Part shown: positions 23,360 to 33,534 of the stretch, piece after piece
Numbering within the stretch: the stretch's first letter is position 1
How the letters are laid out: every line of letters begins with the position of its first letter
Assembly (NCBI GenBank): GCA_018001225.1
Contig: JAGNIJ010000010.1
Coordinates: 37,804-101,803, forward strand
DNA length: 64,000 nucleotides
Origin: Kiritimatiellia bacterium
Lineage (GTDB): Bacteria; Verrucomicrobiota; Kiritimatiellia; CAIQIC01; JAGNIJ01
Reading direction: 5' to 3'
The notes under the pieces: generated by a model
The model's database searches: none
What the model saw: only the letters and a program-made list of their open reading frames with translations
What the model was told of the DNA's origin: nothing
Position numbers and translations under genes: made by a program

Positions 23360-26300
23360 ATGAAAACACGAATCCCGCGGTGTTCGCCACGATCCCGGAT
23401 CGGCCTGTGGGGGCTCGCCCTCGGCCTGGCCTGCGCCGCGCCCGCGCGCGCGCAGACGGTGGCCGGCAACGACGCCATCCGGTTCCCCGCCGCCCTGCCG
23501 TTCGTCAACGGCCGGCCGGACCTCTCCTCCGTGCCCGTCCAGGCCGGCGGCCACGTGGGCGGTGTGTGGGCCACGAACAACCTCGGGGCGACCAACCTGG
23601 TGCTCAAGTCTTCCATCTTCGGCCACAACGTCGAGCACCTGAAGCCCGACGCCTACCTCGGCCAGGCGCTGAATCCGCCGGTAATGACGTCCGGCGCGGC
23701 CGTGGCCTGGTCGGCGATGACGAACGCCTCGCTCATCACGCCGGCCGGAAACGCCTTCTTCGAGCCCTCGGTCCGGACCCTCTACGCGGCCGCGGGCGGG
23801 GAGGTGGTGATCCGCTGGAAGTTCGACGACGGGACGGAGGTGGACACGACGTACATCGTCGAGGCGGCGCCCGCCGGGCGGCCCTACCGCGTGTACTGGA
23901 CGGACCGCGGCGCGCCGAAGGTCAACCTGAACGGCAAGTTCGTCCGGTTCCACTACAACGACCAGGTCACGGCCCCGCAATGGGTCGTCACGACCAACGA
24001 GAACAACGTGGTCGTGAGCAACGTGCTCGCCGGGCTGTACATCGACGATTCCGGCGGCGTGAACGCCGTGGGCGGGCAGCAGGGCATGATCGTCATGCAG
24101 TACTTCAAGACCGGCATGTACAACGACCAGGTCAACACGGGCAGCGTGATCGTGATCGAGGTCATGCCGCCGGACAACCAGACCCTGGACGCCCGGCTCG
24201 GGGAGCGCCTGCTCCCGCAGGGCGGCTGGGCGGCCGTGGCCGAACTGACGCCGGAAATCACGGCCGGGCTGATGGGCGAGAACCCGTACCTTTACCAGCA
24301 TACGTCGTCCGACGGCTCGCCCGTTCCGAAACAGGACTGGCTCTTCCCGATCCGGCGGTCGGTGGACGACCCCTGGAGCATCGAGGTCTACTGGAAGGTC
24401 GCCGACCTGGTGGGGACGCGGTGGTTCTACGAGGTCGACGACTACGCCGCGGAATGGCCGGAGTGCCGCAAGTTCGTGCGCGGCGACGGACCCGACTACG
24501 GCGCGGCGCTGTACTTCCCGTCGAACCTGACGCCCTCGATCATGGCTTACCAGGAGCCCGAGGACGGGTGCGCGACGCTGTCGGATCCCACCACGCTGGT
24601 CACGACCACCAACGAGGGCCGCTGCCTGGTGCAACTGCTGGGCGACGATGACAACGTCTGGTTCCTGCCGCTGGAGCTCATCACGAGGGAGTACCCGGCC
24701 TTCGATTTGAACCCGACCGAGTGGATGATCAGCCGCGAGATCCAGCCTTTTGCCACGACCCGGTCCATCCTGTTCCCGGAAGGGGAGGGCGCGCAGGCGG
24801 TCCTGGCGCCGTCGGGCCTGCCGCTGGCCACGAACTTCACGCTCGAATGCTGGGTCATGCCCGGGAACCTCGAGGACCAGACCAACACCGAGATGGCCGT
24901 CTTCGACAAGAATACGCCCGGCGGCCAGGCGTGGAGCAACCAGGTCCGCCTGGTCATCCAGTCCGGCTCCGCCGCCTCGGCCGGCACGCTGACGGCGAGC
25001 CTGGGCTCGGGCCGGACCAACTCGCCCTGGCTCGCGACGTTGACCTCGACCAACCGCGTGCAGTCCTTCCGGTGGTCGCACCTGGCGCTCGCGCTGCAGG
25101 GCCGGACACTGTCCCTGTACGTGGACGGCTCGCTGGGCGGCCGCGCGACCCTGGGCACGAACGGGGTCCTCCAGACCAACAGCTCGCCGATCTACCTCGG
25201 CAACCTCACCGGCACCAATAGCGCGCCGTTCGACGGCTTCATCGACAACATCCGCGTGTGGGACATCGGGCTCAACTCGACGCAGGTGCTGACGGCCATC
25301 GCGGGCAACCACCGCGGATACAACATGGCCACCCTGACGAACCAGGGCCTGAAGGCCTACTTCCCGATCAACGCGCTGGATTCGCTGGCCCACCTGCACG
25401 ACCTGACGGGGCGGTACAACGGCCTGGCGACCAACCGGTGCTACCTTCCCGACGTCGGCGCGATCGGCATGAGCGATTCCGCGGCCTACTCGGAGACGCA
25501 CGGCTACATCTACGAGTCGTTCGGGACGTCCTTCAACACGTCGCTCTACCACTACGCCAGCGTCTCCGACCCGGCGGCCGAGACCGCGATCTACGGCGTG
25601 AACACGAACAGCGACGTCGAAGTCTGGTGGAGCGAGAAGATCCAGTACCCGGGCATGCCGAGCCCCTTCTACATCCCCAACTGGGTGCAGCGCTACCGGA
25701 ACGTCTGGCCCGCGTCCAACGAGAGCCCGCACATCGTGCTGGCCAGCGGGCAGGGCAGCCAGCAGGGCGGCCTGTACGAGCAGGGCTCCTGCGTGGTGTT
25801 CACCAACGACGGCCCCGCGGGCAGCGTGATCCTGCGCCACGACACGTACTTCGAGGGCGATTTCACCGTGGGGGCGTGGGTGTACCTGTATTCCCTGCCG
25901 GCCGCCGGGCAGATCGCCCCGATCCTTTCCTTCGGGAACGGCCCGTCGGACAGCGTGGACCGCGTGCACCTCGCGATCTCCTCGACCGGCACCCTCTACC
26001 TGGGCACCGCCGACGGCGCGACGCACGGGCTCGCCAGCGCGGCCGTGCCGTCGCCGACCGGCCGCTGGATATACGTCCTGGCCTCGCTGGACGGTTCCAC
26101 GGCCACGCTCTACGCCGACAACCAGGTGCTGGCGACCCGGCCCGGCCTGCCCGTCCCGGTCGCCGTCCTGCGGACCAACTGTTACATCGGGTCCGACGAC
26201 CTGGCGGAGCGATTCCACGGCAAGATCGATGAAGTCCGCGTGTGGTCCGCCGTGCTCGACGAGGACCAGCGGCACGCCGCGATGTACCACGTCGTGTCGG

Positions 26301-29300
26301 GGCTGGACGCCGAGGACCTGACGCTGCATTTCCCGTTCGACGCCTACAAGGGCAACCTGATTGTGGAAGAAATCACTGGCCGCAAGGCCCTGGTCTACAA
26401 CGCGGTGCTCGAGGAGCCGGGCGCCCCGGCGGAGGGCTCGCGGATCTATAGCGAGGCCGAGCAGGCGGCCCTTTATTACCAGAACGACGCCGCCTTGCCG
26501 GGCTTCAACCCGAACGAGGAACACGCGATCCTGTACCGCGAGGACGGCGGCGACGTTGTGTATGCCTTCCGCGACGACTTGAACGCCGCGTTCCACCAGT
26601 CCGAGCCCTTCGTCCTGGTGAACTACATCGATCCCGAGACCGGGCGGCCGGCGATGGACGCCCTGCGGGTCGTGCGGACCAGCGAGGTGTACACGGCCTT
26701 CGCGGACGCCACCGAGGCCGGCCAGGCGCTCGAGGGGCCGGCCCCGCTGAACCGGGTGCCGAGTCACTGGACGGGCCGCGATATCCGCGAGTCCGGCCCC
26801 GCCTGGAAGGCGCGGGACAACACCTGGTTCGCCCTCGCCGGCGGCCTCGGGCCCACCGATACCGCCGCCGTGATCATGCACAATTACTATCCCATGCAGC
26901 CCGGCTTCTGGTTCCCCGGCGTGCCGACCAACCGGATGCCCGCGGAAGGCGAGGCGATCCCCTGGCTGCCGGCGCTCACGGCCCAGGACTACCAGCGGAG
27001 CAGCTACCCGACCAGCGGGATGCCGATCGCGGTGGACTGGACGATCACCTGGCCGGAGTCCATCCCGGTGCTGGACGCGGGCGACACGCTGATCGAGGCC
27101 CGGGACGACCTGCCGGACATCTGGAACCAGTTGAGCGTGGACGTGGTCTACCAGCAGTCCGCCACCAACGGCGGCGGCCGCAGCGTCTTCCTCTTCGACC
27201 CCGTGTGCGCGCGCGGGACGACCCTGACCAACTCGCTCGAGTCGTTCGGGTTCGAAACGGGCGGGGAGGAGCCGACGATCTACATGCGAAACGGCTACTA
27301 CTACTTCTACGGCTTGCCGCCCGACTTGAGCGAGCGCTTCTATTTCAATCCCAACTTGAGCCGGAGCAACCTCGTGCTGATCGGCGAGTACGTCACGCCG
27401 CTGACCGGGAGCGGCTACCTGCTGGTCAACGAACTCGACGCCGGCGAGCGCGAGATACTGGTCGACCTCGTGGACACCGGCAACGCGCACCACGCCGACT
27501 GGGTCCGGGCCATCGGCCTGCTGGCCCCGGACGCAGTGGAAGTCGAAGCCAACGAGCCGTTCGCCGGCATCGCCCTGCACGCGCCGGGCGACGGGGCCGG
27601 GTACGTGAGCCTGGCCTTCAACAATGCCAGCAACCCGGCGATGGGCGTCAGCCAGGGCACGCCCATCAGCCTGTCGCTGATCCGGGTCTCGACCAACCTC
27701 GCCACGGGCCGGATCATCCCGATCGAGGACGGGTACAACCTGCTCTCCGAGCAGATGAGCCTGCTCATGAGCCTCGATTTCGCGGGCGAGCCGGGGAACT
27801 ACGTGTTCGAGTGGCGCTGGACAGAGCCGAACGCCGACGGCACCACGCCCACCGACCCGCTGGCCTGCGAGATCTACACGAACGGGGTGGGCCTCAACAG
27901 CCTCATCCTCAACGGCCAGGCGCCGGAGGACCTGATCAACCGCTTCTTCGCCGTCCGCTACCGCGCGCAGTCGAACACGGTGATGCATGTCGTCGGCACG
28001 AACTGGAGCGAGTTCACGGAGTTCAGCCTGGCCGAGGGCTGGGTGCAGCGGATCCTCAACGCGCTGACGCCGTTCGAGCAGCGGATGCGCGACCTGTACA
28101 ACAACCCGGTCGAAACACAGGTCAGCATGATCAGCCAGGCCGGCCCGCCTTACGAGGGCGACGTGGCGCTGAACCAGGAGAACCTCGACAACGTCGGGCT
28201 GATCCAGCTCTACCAGACCGTGCTCAACCGCGCGGAGCGGGTGCTGGACATGGCCGGGCTGCACGACGCGGCCGCCAACCAGCAACTCCTGCTGGCGGCC
28301 TCGCGCCTGAACGACCTCTACATGCTGCTCGGCAACGAGGCCTACGCCGACGCGATGGACCCGACCATCGGCTTCGGGTCCACCATGCTGGTGAACAACA
28401 GCACGCCGCTGAACGTGAATTACGGGGAATTGGCCTCGTCACTCTTCTGCTTCGACAACCAGACCGCCTCGCTGATCGAGGAGGAACTCGCCCTGTTGCG
28501 CGGGCGGGCCAACGCCTCGCTCTCGCCGGGCATGGGCGTGTCGCCGGTGTACAACCGCCTGTTCTGGAACTTCACCAAGGGCATCACGGCCGGCGAGGTG
28601 GCGTACGCCGTCAACTACGACATCACCGGGCACACCAACGCGATCATCGACGCGGTGACGGCCAAGCAGCGGTTCCCGCAGGGCCACGGCGACGCGTGGG
28701 GCTACTACCTCGACGCGCTGACGGTTTACTACAAGCTCCTGCGGCACCCGACGTTCGACTGGGGCGTGCCGTCCATCACGCCGATGCTGATGAACGACGT
28801 GACGATCGACGCCGATTACTTCGACGAGAAGAAATTCGCCGAGGCCGCTGCGGCCCTCGCGCGCGCGGGCGTGGACATCCTCCAGCGGACGTACCGGCAG
28901 AGCTACGACGAGTCCCAGGACGGACTGTTCCCCGGCTACGCGGACAGCAACACCAACCGGGCCTGGGGCGTCGGGCAGTGGGGGACCCGGATCGGCGTCG
29001 GCGCGCTGTGCAACTGGGCGGTCGGGAACTCGCTGCTGCCGGCGTCGGCGGACTGGCAGACCAACGTGGCCTCGCTGGTTCTGGCCGGGGCGGGCTACGC
29101 GCAGCTGCCGACCAACGCGTATTTCAACGGCGACTTCACCGTGGAGTTCTGGATCAAGACGGCGAACACCGGCGGCTCGGCCGAGATGGACCTGGCCCGG
29201 TTCTCCAACCTCGGGGGCGACAACGTGGAAATCAAGCTCCTGTCCGGCGTGGAGCCGGCCCTTCTCGTGGCGGTCACGAACACGTGGTCCGCGTTGTACA

Positions 29301-32209
29301 GCGGCGCCGCCATCGAGACGGGCGTGTGGACGCATATCGCGGGCGTGCTGGACGGGCACGTGGGCCGCCTTTACATCAACGGGCTGCTCGTGAAGGAGCA
29401 GGGCGGCATGGAGTCGCCGACGGCCATCCAGCTCCCGAGCTGCACCATGGGGCTGGGAGACGGCAGCGAGCTGGAAAACTACCACGGCCAGTTCTGCGAG
29501 CTCCGGGTCTGGAGCAAGGCCCGCACCGCCGGGGAGCTCACGGGCGCCATGCGCCAGCGCCTGACGGGCGCCGAGCCCGGCCTCGTGGCGTACTGGCCGG
29601 TCAACGAGGGCGAGGGGACGCTCCTGCTGGACCATGCCCCCGGCGGCCGCCACGCCCACGCCGTGGAGGCGACGTCCTGGACCAACGACGTCGTCACCCT
29701 GGCCGCGATGAACGAGTACGACGACCCCGGCATCCTGCGGATCGACCGCTCCACGGTCAGCGCGCTGGGCGAACTCGCGGCCAACCTGCGCTCGGCGCAG
29801 GCGGCGGTGGACAACGCCGACCGCGGCCTGAACCCGCTCGGCCTGGCCCGGACGTCCATTCCCTTCGACATCGATCCGCTCGACATCGACGCGGGCGGCT
29901 CGCACTTCGAGCAGGTCCTCGCTCGCGCCAAGACCGCGCTGAACAACGCCCGGACCGTGTTCGACGGCGTCCAGGACGCCACCCGCCTGCTTCGGCAGCA
30001 GCAGCAGAGCGCCAACAACTTCCAGGCCGCCGCCATCAGCCAGGAGGCGGATTACACGCGGCGCATCATCGAGATCTACGGCTACCCGTACTCCGACGAC
30101 ATCGGCACGGGAAAGACCTATCCCCAGGGTTACGACGGCCCGGACCTTTACCACTACATGTACGTGGACATGAGCGCCCTCGGCTGGAGCACGGAGGAGG
30201 TCGAGCCCATCGCCGCGCGGACCTACGAGTTCATCGGCGACGGGGCGGAGTCCATCCTCAACGTGTACGGGTTCGCGACGAACGAGCCGCCCGGCGAGGA
30301 GGAGGAGGGCGTGACGAACATGATCACGTTCCACTACGCCGACAACGGGTTGCCGTGCAAGCCGACCGAGTGGACGGGGACCCGGCGCGCCGAGGGCCGG
30401 CTGCAGATCGCCTACGCGGAGTTCCTGAAGCAGTGGCTCGCCTATCTCCAGGCGCTGGAGACCTACGAAGCCAAAACCGAGTACCTGATTGAAATGGTGG
30501 ACTGGTACGTGCAGACCTTCGCGCCGTACAAGGACGCCGACTACGCCAACAGCGTGGCCGTGAAAACACTGAAGGAGGCCCACAGCACGCTCTCGTCCAT
30601 CGCGAAAATCAAGAAGCTCGTGCACAAGTGGAAGGAGGAGGTTCATAAAGGCAATGTCCAGGTCTCCATCAGCGCCCAAATCATGAATCAGATCATGGGC
30701 GTGGCCAGCGGGGGAGACATCTTCTCCCTGTTGCGGTCCGTTATCGTGGGCACGGGCAAGGCGATCGAAGCGGCCATGGGGGTCAAGCAGTACATCCTCG
30801 ACATGATCGTCATCGCCGACAAATGGCTCGTGGAGACGACGGAGTACGGAGCCGAACTGTCCAAGCTGACGCACGAGTGGAAGCTGGAGGCGATCGACCA
30901 GGAAACCGAGCTGGGCGAACTGGTCCGGGCGCAGTCCCAGCAACTGGCGGCCACCAAGGTCGCCTACCAGGGCCTGCTCCAGGCCTGCCAGAACGCGCTG
31001 GCCATCGAGCAGGAAGGGCAGCGCCTGCTGGCGAGCCGCCAGCGGGACCGGCTGGAGGTCGCCAATCGCGTGGCCTCGATGCGGTACAGCGACATGGCGT
31101 TCCGCCTCTTCCGCAACGACGCCTTGAGCCGGTACAGTTCGGCCTTCGAGCTGGCGGCGATGTACACGTACCTTGCCGCGAAGGCCTACGACTACGAGAC
31201 GGGCCTCCTGCCCGCGGAGTCGGCCACCGATCCCGGCAGCCGGTTCCTCGGCGACGTCGTGCGCGCGCGGACGATCGGCCGGATCGTGGACGGCGAGCCG
31301 CAGGTCGGCGGGCCCGTCGGCGAGCCGGGCCTGGCGGATATCCTGGCCCGCATGAGCGCCAACTGGACGGTGCTGGACGGGCGGCTGGGCTTCAACAATC
31401 CGAGCTGGCGACGGACGTGGTTCTCCCTGCGCACGGAATTGTTCCGTATCCTGCCGGGCGCCTCGGGCGACGCCGCGTGGCGCACGGCGCTGAACTCGTA
31501 CAAGGTGGACGACCTGTTCGCCGTGCCGGAATTCCGCCGGTACTGTATCCCGTTCGCGGCCGAGGGCGGGCTGCGGGCGAAGGAGCCGGCCCTGGTCATC
31601 CCGTTCAGCACGACCGTGGATTTCGGCCATAACTTCTTCGGCCGGGTGCTGGCCGGCGGGGACCACGCCTTCAGCTCGACCGAGTTCGCGACCAAGATCC
31701 GCAGCGTCGGCATCTGGTTCAGCAACTATGCCGCGAACGTGTCGTACCCGGTGGGCCTGGCGAACACGCCGGAGGCCTACCTGATCCCCGTCGGCGTGGA
31801 CGTCATGCGCTCGCCCTCGGACCTGACCGGCAACACGCTGCGCTCGTGGCAGGTGCTGGACCAGGCGATCCCGGTGCCGTACACCATCGGCAGCGCGGAG
31901 ATCAACGAGGCCGACTGGATCCCGCTCTACGACTCCCTGCCCGATCCGCTGGCGGAGATCCGCCGCTACAGCGCCCTCGGCGCGTTCGACGACACCGGCG
32001 TCTGGGGCGACTCGCGCATCAACTACAGCAGCCGGTTGATCGGCCGCTCCGTCTGGAACTCCCAGTGGTACCTCATCATCCCCGCCGGTTCGCTCAACGG
32101 CGACCGGTCCCTGGCGCTGGAGATGTTCATCAACGGCCGGACCGGCGACGGCGAAGGGGTCAAGGACATCAAGCTGCTGTTCGAAACCTACTCGTATTCG
32201 GGAAACTGA
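23360..32209 (+). CDS. Giant secreted LamG protein with Tc-toxin-A-like C-terminal module
   Basis: The 2949-aa product has a signal peptide (after ARA, about 31). LamG/concanavalin-like jelly rolls lie at about 468-680, 810-980 and 1903-2068 (FTLECWV, FTVGAWV and FTVEFWI starts; IDNIRVW, IDEVRVW and CELRVW ends). Beta-rich modules separate them, and about 1570-1890 is mainly helical. After 2180 come long helices (2333-2440), a hydrophobic segment (2447-2491), and a second long helix from HEWKLEAID (2503) to RYSSAFELAA...AKAYDYE (about 2610). The chain ends in a beta domain closing with VKDIKLLFETYSYSG. Helix-hydrophobic tip-helix plus this closing domain resembles the channel and TcB-binding parts of TcA toxins. 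That similarity is judged by eye and unproven. The reading frame is unbroken. Confidence 0.8.
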   Translation: MKTRIPRCSPRSRIGLWGLALGLACAAPARAQTVAGNDAIRFPAALPFVNGRPDLSSVPVQAGGHVGGVWATNNLGATNLVLKSSIFGHNVEHLKPDAYLGQALNPPVMTSGAAVAWSAMTNASLITPAGNAFFEPSVRTLYAAAGGEVVIRWKFDDGTEVDTTYIVEAAPAGRPYRVYWTDRGAPKVNLNGKFVRFHYNDQVTAPQWVVTTNENNVVVSNVLAGLYIDDSGGVNAVGGQQGMIVMQYFKTGMYNDQVNTGSVIVIEVMPPDNQTLDARLGERLLPQGGWAAVAELTPEITAGLMGENPYLYQHTSSDGSPVPKQDWLFPIRRSVDDPWSIEVYWKVADLVGTRWFYEVDDYAAEWPECRKFVRGDGPDYGAALYFPSNLTPSIMAYQEPEDGCATLSDPTTLVTTTNEGRCLVQLLGDDDNVWFLPLELITREYPAFDLNPTEWMISREIQPFATTRSILFPEGEGAQAVLAPSGLPLATNFTLECWVMPGNLEDQTNTEMAVFDKNTPGGQAWSNQVRLVIQSGSAASAGTLTASLGSGRTNSPWLATLTSTNRVQSFRWSHLALALQGRTLSLYVDGSLGGRATLGTNGVLQTNSSPIYLGNLTGTNSAPFDGFIDNIRVWDIGLNSTQVLTAIAGNHRGYNMATLTNQGLKAYFPINALDSLAHLHDLTGRYNGLATNRCYLPDVGAIGMSDSAAYSETHGYIYESFGTSFNTSLYHYASVSDPAAETAIYGVNTNSDVEVWWSEKIQYPGMPSPFYIPNWVQRYRNVWPASNESPHIVLASGQGSQQGGLYEQGSCVVFTNDGPAGSVILRHDTYFEGDFTVGAWVYLYSLPAAGQIAPILSFGNGPSDSVDRVHLAISSTGTLYLGTADGATHGLASAAVPSPTGRWIYVLASLDGSTATLYADNQVLATRPGLPVPVAVLRTNCYIGSDDLAERFHGKIDEVRVWSAVLDEDQRHAAMYHVVSGLDAEDLTLHFPFDAYKGNLIVEEITGRKALVYNAVLEEPGAPAEGSRIYSEAEQAALYYQNDAALPGFNPNEEHAILYREDGGDVVYAFRDDLNAAFHQSEPFVLVNYIDPETGRPAMDALRVVRTSEVYTAFADATEAGQALEGPAPLNRVPSHWTGRDIRESGPAWKARDNTWFALAGGLGPTDTAAVIMHNYYPMQPGFWFPGVPTNRMPAEGEAIPWLPALTAQDYQRSSYPTSGMPIAVDWTITWPESIPVLDAGDTLIEARDDLPDIWNQLSVDVVYQQSATNGGGRSVFLFDPVCARGTTLTNSLESFGFETGGEEPTIYMRNGYYYFYGLPPDLSERFYFNPNLSRSNLVLIGEYVTPLTGSGYLLVNELDAGEREILVDLVDTGNAHHADWVRAIGLLAPDAVEVEANEPFAGIALHAPGDGAGYVSLAFNNASNPAMGVSQGTPISLSLIRVSTNLATGRIIPIEDGYNLLSEQMSLLMSLDFAGEPGNYVFEWRWTEPNADGTTPTDPLACEIYTNGVGLNSLILNGQAPEDLINRFFAVRYRAQSNTVMHVVGTNWSEFTEFSLAEGWVQRILNALTPFEQRMRDLYNNPVETQVSMISQAGPPYEGDVALNQENLDNVGLIQLYQTVLNRAERVLDMAGLHDAAANQQLLLAASRLNDLYMLLGNEAYADAMDPTIGFGSTMLVNNSTPLNVNYGELASSLFCFDNQTASLIEEELALLRGRANASLSPGMGVSPVYNRLFWNFTKGITAGEVAYAVNYDITGHTNAIIDAVTAKQRFPQGHGDAWGYYLDALTVYYKLLRHPTFDWGVPSITPMLMNDVTIDADYFDEKKFAEAAAALARAGVDILQRTYRQSYDESQDGLFPGYADSNTNRAWGVGQWGTRIGVGALCNWAVGNSLLPASADWQTNVASLVLAGAGYAQLPTNAYFNGDFTVEFWIKTANTGGSAEMDLARFSNLGGDNVEIKLLSGVEPALLVAVTNTWSALYSGAAIETGVWTHIAGVLDGHVGRLYINGLLVKEQGGMESPTAIQLPSCTMGLGDGSELENYHGQFCELRVWSKARTAGELTGAMRQRLTGAEPGLVAYWPVNEGEGTLLLDHAPGGRHAHAVEATSWTNDVVTLAAMNEYDDPGILRIDRSTVSALGELAANLRSAQAAVDNADRGLNPLGLARTSIPFDIDPLDIDAGGSHFEQVLARAKTALNNARTVFDGVQDATRLLRQQQQSANNFQAAAISQEADYTRRIIEIYGYPYSDDIGTGKTYPQGYDGPDLYHYMYVDMSALGWSTEEVEPIAARTYEFIGDGAESILNVYGFATNEPPGEEEEGVTNMITFHYADNGLPCKPTEWTGTRRAEGRLQIAYAEFLKQWLAYLQALETYEAKTEYLIEMVDWYVQTFAPYKDADYANSVAVKTLKEAHSTLSSIAKIKKLVHKWKEEVHKGNVQVSISAQIMNQIMGVASGGDIFSLLRSVIVGTGKAIEAAMGVKQYILDMIVIADKWLVETTEYGAELSKLTHEWKLEAIDQETELGELVRAQSQQLAATKVAYQGLLQACQNALAIEQEGQRLLASRQRDRLEVANRVASMRYSDMAFRLFRNDALSRYSSAFELAAMYTYLAAKAYDYETGLLPAESATDPGSRFLGDVVRARTIGRIVDGEPQVGGPVGEPGLADILARMSANWTVLDGRLGFNNPSWRRTWFSLRTELFRILPGASGDAAWRTALNSYKVDDLFAVPEFRRYCIPFAAEGGLRAKEPALVIPFSTTVDFGHNFFGRVLAGGDHAFSSTEFATKIRSVGIWFSNYAANVSYPVGLANTPEAYLIPVGVDVMRSPSDLTGNTLRSWQVLDQAIPVPYTIGSAEINEADWIPLYDSLPDPLAEIRRYSALGAFDDTGVWGDSRINYSSRLIGRSVWNSQWYLIIPAGSLNGDRSLALEMFINGRTGDGEGVKDIKLLFETYSYSGN

Positions 32210-32219
32210 AGAGGCGAAC

Positions 32220-33062
32220 ATGAAACTGGTAACCGCTGCATTCCTGCTGATCGCGACCCTGGTGCCGGATTCCGGCGCGATCCCGCCGCTGCCTTCGTTC
32301 CGGTACTACGGGTTGCTGACGGACGAGTACGGCTGGCCGGTGACGCTGGACAAGGACGTGGAGATCGTGCTCGACGTGGACACCAACGAGTGCGCGCGCT
32401 TCACGGTGAACGAGCAACTGGGCGACGGGATCAACTATATCCTCGAAGTGCCGGTGGACTACGCGAAGAGCATGCGGTACGCGTCGTACGCCGCGCGTAC
32501 CGGCGACACGGCCGCCATCAGCGTCTACCGCGGCGGCGAGTTCCAGCCGCTGATGAACACGTCCTCCGTGCCCGTGGTCGGGGCCGCGGGCGATGCCGTG
32601 CGCCTCAACCTGGGCATGGGGACGGACGAGGACCACGACGGCATGTCGGACCTGTGGGAGACGCAGTTGATCATCTGGAACTCGGGCGGGCAGTTTTCCG
32701 ACATCAGCGAGGTCCTGCCCGGCGACGACTTCGACGGGGACGGCGTGCCGAATATCGATGAGTTCAACGCCGGGACGGCCCCGGAACTCGCGGGCGACGT
32801 GTTTCAGGTCTACAAGTGGATGTGGACGGCGGATAACCTGCTCGCCGTGCGCTTCCTGACCGTCCAGGGCACCACCTACGAAATCAAGTCCGCGCCCGCG
32901 CAGGTCCAGGGGCAGGGGATGCAATGGACCTCCACGCCGTTCCGGGTCGTCAGCACCGGCGGCGACAGCAACCGCTACGTGGCCACGTCGTCGGGGTGGA
33001 AGTACTTCTACGTCGAGCCGCGCGAGGACATGAAACTGATCCGCCTGGAGGTCGTGAAATGA
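32220..33062 (+). CDS. Secreted protein with thrombospondin-3-like calcium-binding motifs
   Basis: The 280-aa product has a signal peptide (about 19 residues). Its N-terminal domain (FRYYGLLTDEYGWPV) is reminiscent of the NYQG heads of neighbouring proteins. Two Asp-rich calcium loops of the type-3 thrombospondin/dockerin style follow (DEDHDGMSDLWE and DDFDGDGVPNIDEFNAGT, about 139-185). A final beta domain (TYEIKSAPAQ...KYFYVEP) closes the chain. The calcium loops would rigidify a linker outside the cell. The gene lies 10 bp after the giant protein and overlaps the next gene by ATGA, so it belongs to the same assembly. Specific function is unknown. Confidence 0.75.
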   Translation: MKLVTAAFLLIATLVPDSGAIPPLPSFRYYGLLTDEYGWPVTLDKDVEIVLDVDTNECARFTVNEQLGDGINYILEVPVDYAKSMRYASYAARTGDTAAISVYRGGEFQPLMNTSSVPVVGAAGDAVRLNLGMGTDEDHDGMSDLWETQLIIWNSGGQFSDISEVLPGDDFDGDGVPNIDEFNAGTAPELAGDVFQVYKWMWTADNLLAVRFLTVQGTTYEIKSAPAQVQGQGMQWTSTPFRVVSTGGDSNRYVATSSGWKYFYVEPREDMKLIRLEVVK

Positions 33063-33505
33063 GGCCGGTGGCGCGATGGGGGATCGGCCTGGCGGTCCTG
33101 CTGGCCGCGGCCCGGGCCGGCGCGGACACCTGGACCAACGCGGCGGGCGATATCCTGGAGGCCGAGGCGGTCGAGTGCGACGGGCGGACCGTGCTGTTCC
33201 GGCGCCCGGGCGGGCAGGAGGTGCGGCTGCCGCTCTTCAGCCTTGCCGAGAACGAGCAACGGCGCGTCCGGGAACTCTTCAACGGGCCGCTGGTCCCGGC
33301 CGACGTCCGCCCCGCGTTCGACCAGGCCGCGTTCCAGCTCGAGCGAGCGCGCCTCCTGCTTTCGGAGCAACAGATCGACAACCGGGAATACGCCGCGCGG
33401 CACGACCAGGTCATCCGGACGTTCGTGAGGGCCTGCGCCGCGCTGTCCCATGCCGAGAACAGCGGGGAGGTCCGGCAGTGGGTGGAGCGGCTGGAGGCGC
33501 GGTGA
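33059..33505 (+). CDS. Small secreted SHD1-like domain protein
   Basis: The 148-aa product has a signal peptide (after AGA, about 22). An SHD1-like domain follows (WTNAAGDILEAEAVECDG, then VLFRRPGGQEVRLPLFSLAENE), a beta-rich fold frequent in PVC bacteria. The second half is a charged helical region (about 80-148). SHD1 domains in eukaryotes bind NPF peptides; their bacterial role is unknown. ATGA overlap with the previous gene places it in the same operon. It might be a periplasmic adaptor or chaperone for the large fibre proteins, which is speculation. Confidence 0.7.
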   Translation: MRPVARWGIGLAVLLAAARAGADTWTNAAGDILEAEAVECDGRTVLFRRPGGQEVRLPLFSLAENEQRRVRELFNGPLVPADVRPAFDQAAFQLERARLLLSEQQIDNREYAARHDQVIRTFVRACAALSHAENSGEVRQWVERLEAR

Positions 33506-33534
33506 GCGGGAATGAGCAAACAGGAGAACCAACC

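Noticed and set aside
22265..28285. A minus-strand frame of about 2000 codons opposite the giant LamG gene
   Set aside because: High GC leaves antisense frames open for long stretches. The plus-strand frame has signal peptide, LamG motifs and a ribosome binding site; the antisense product is a His/Arg/Val-rich composition typical of shadows.
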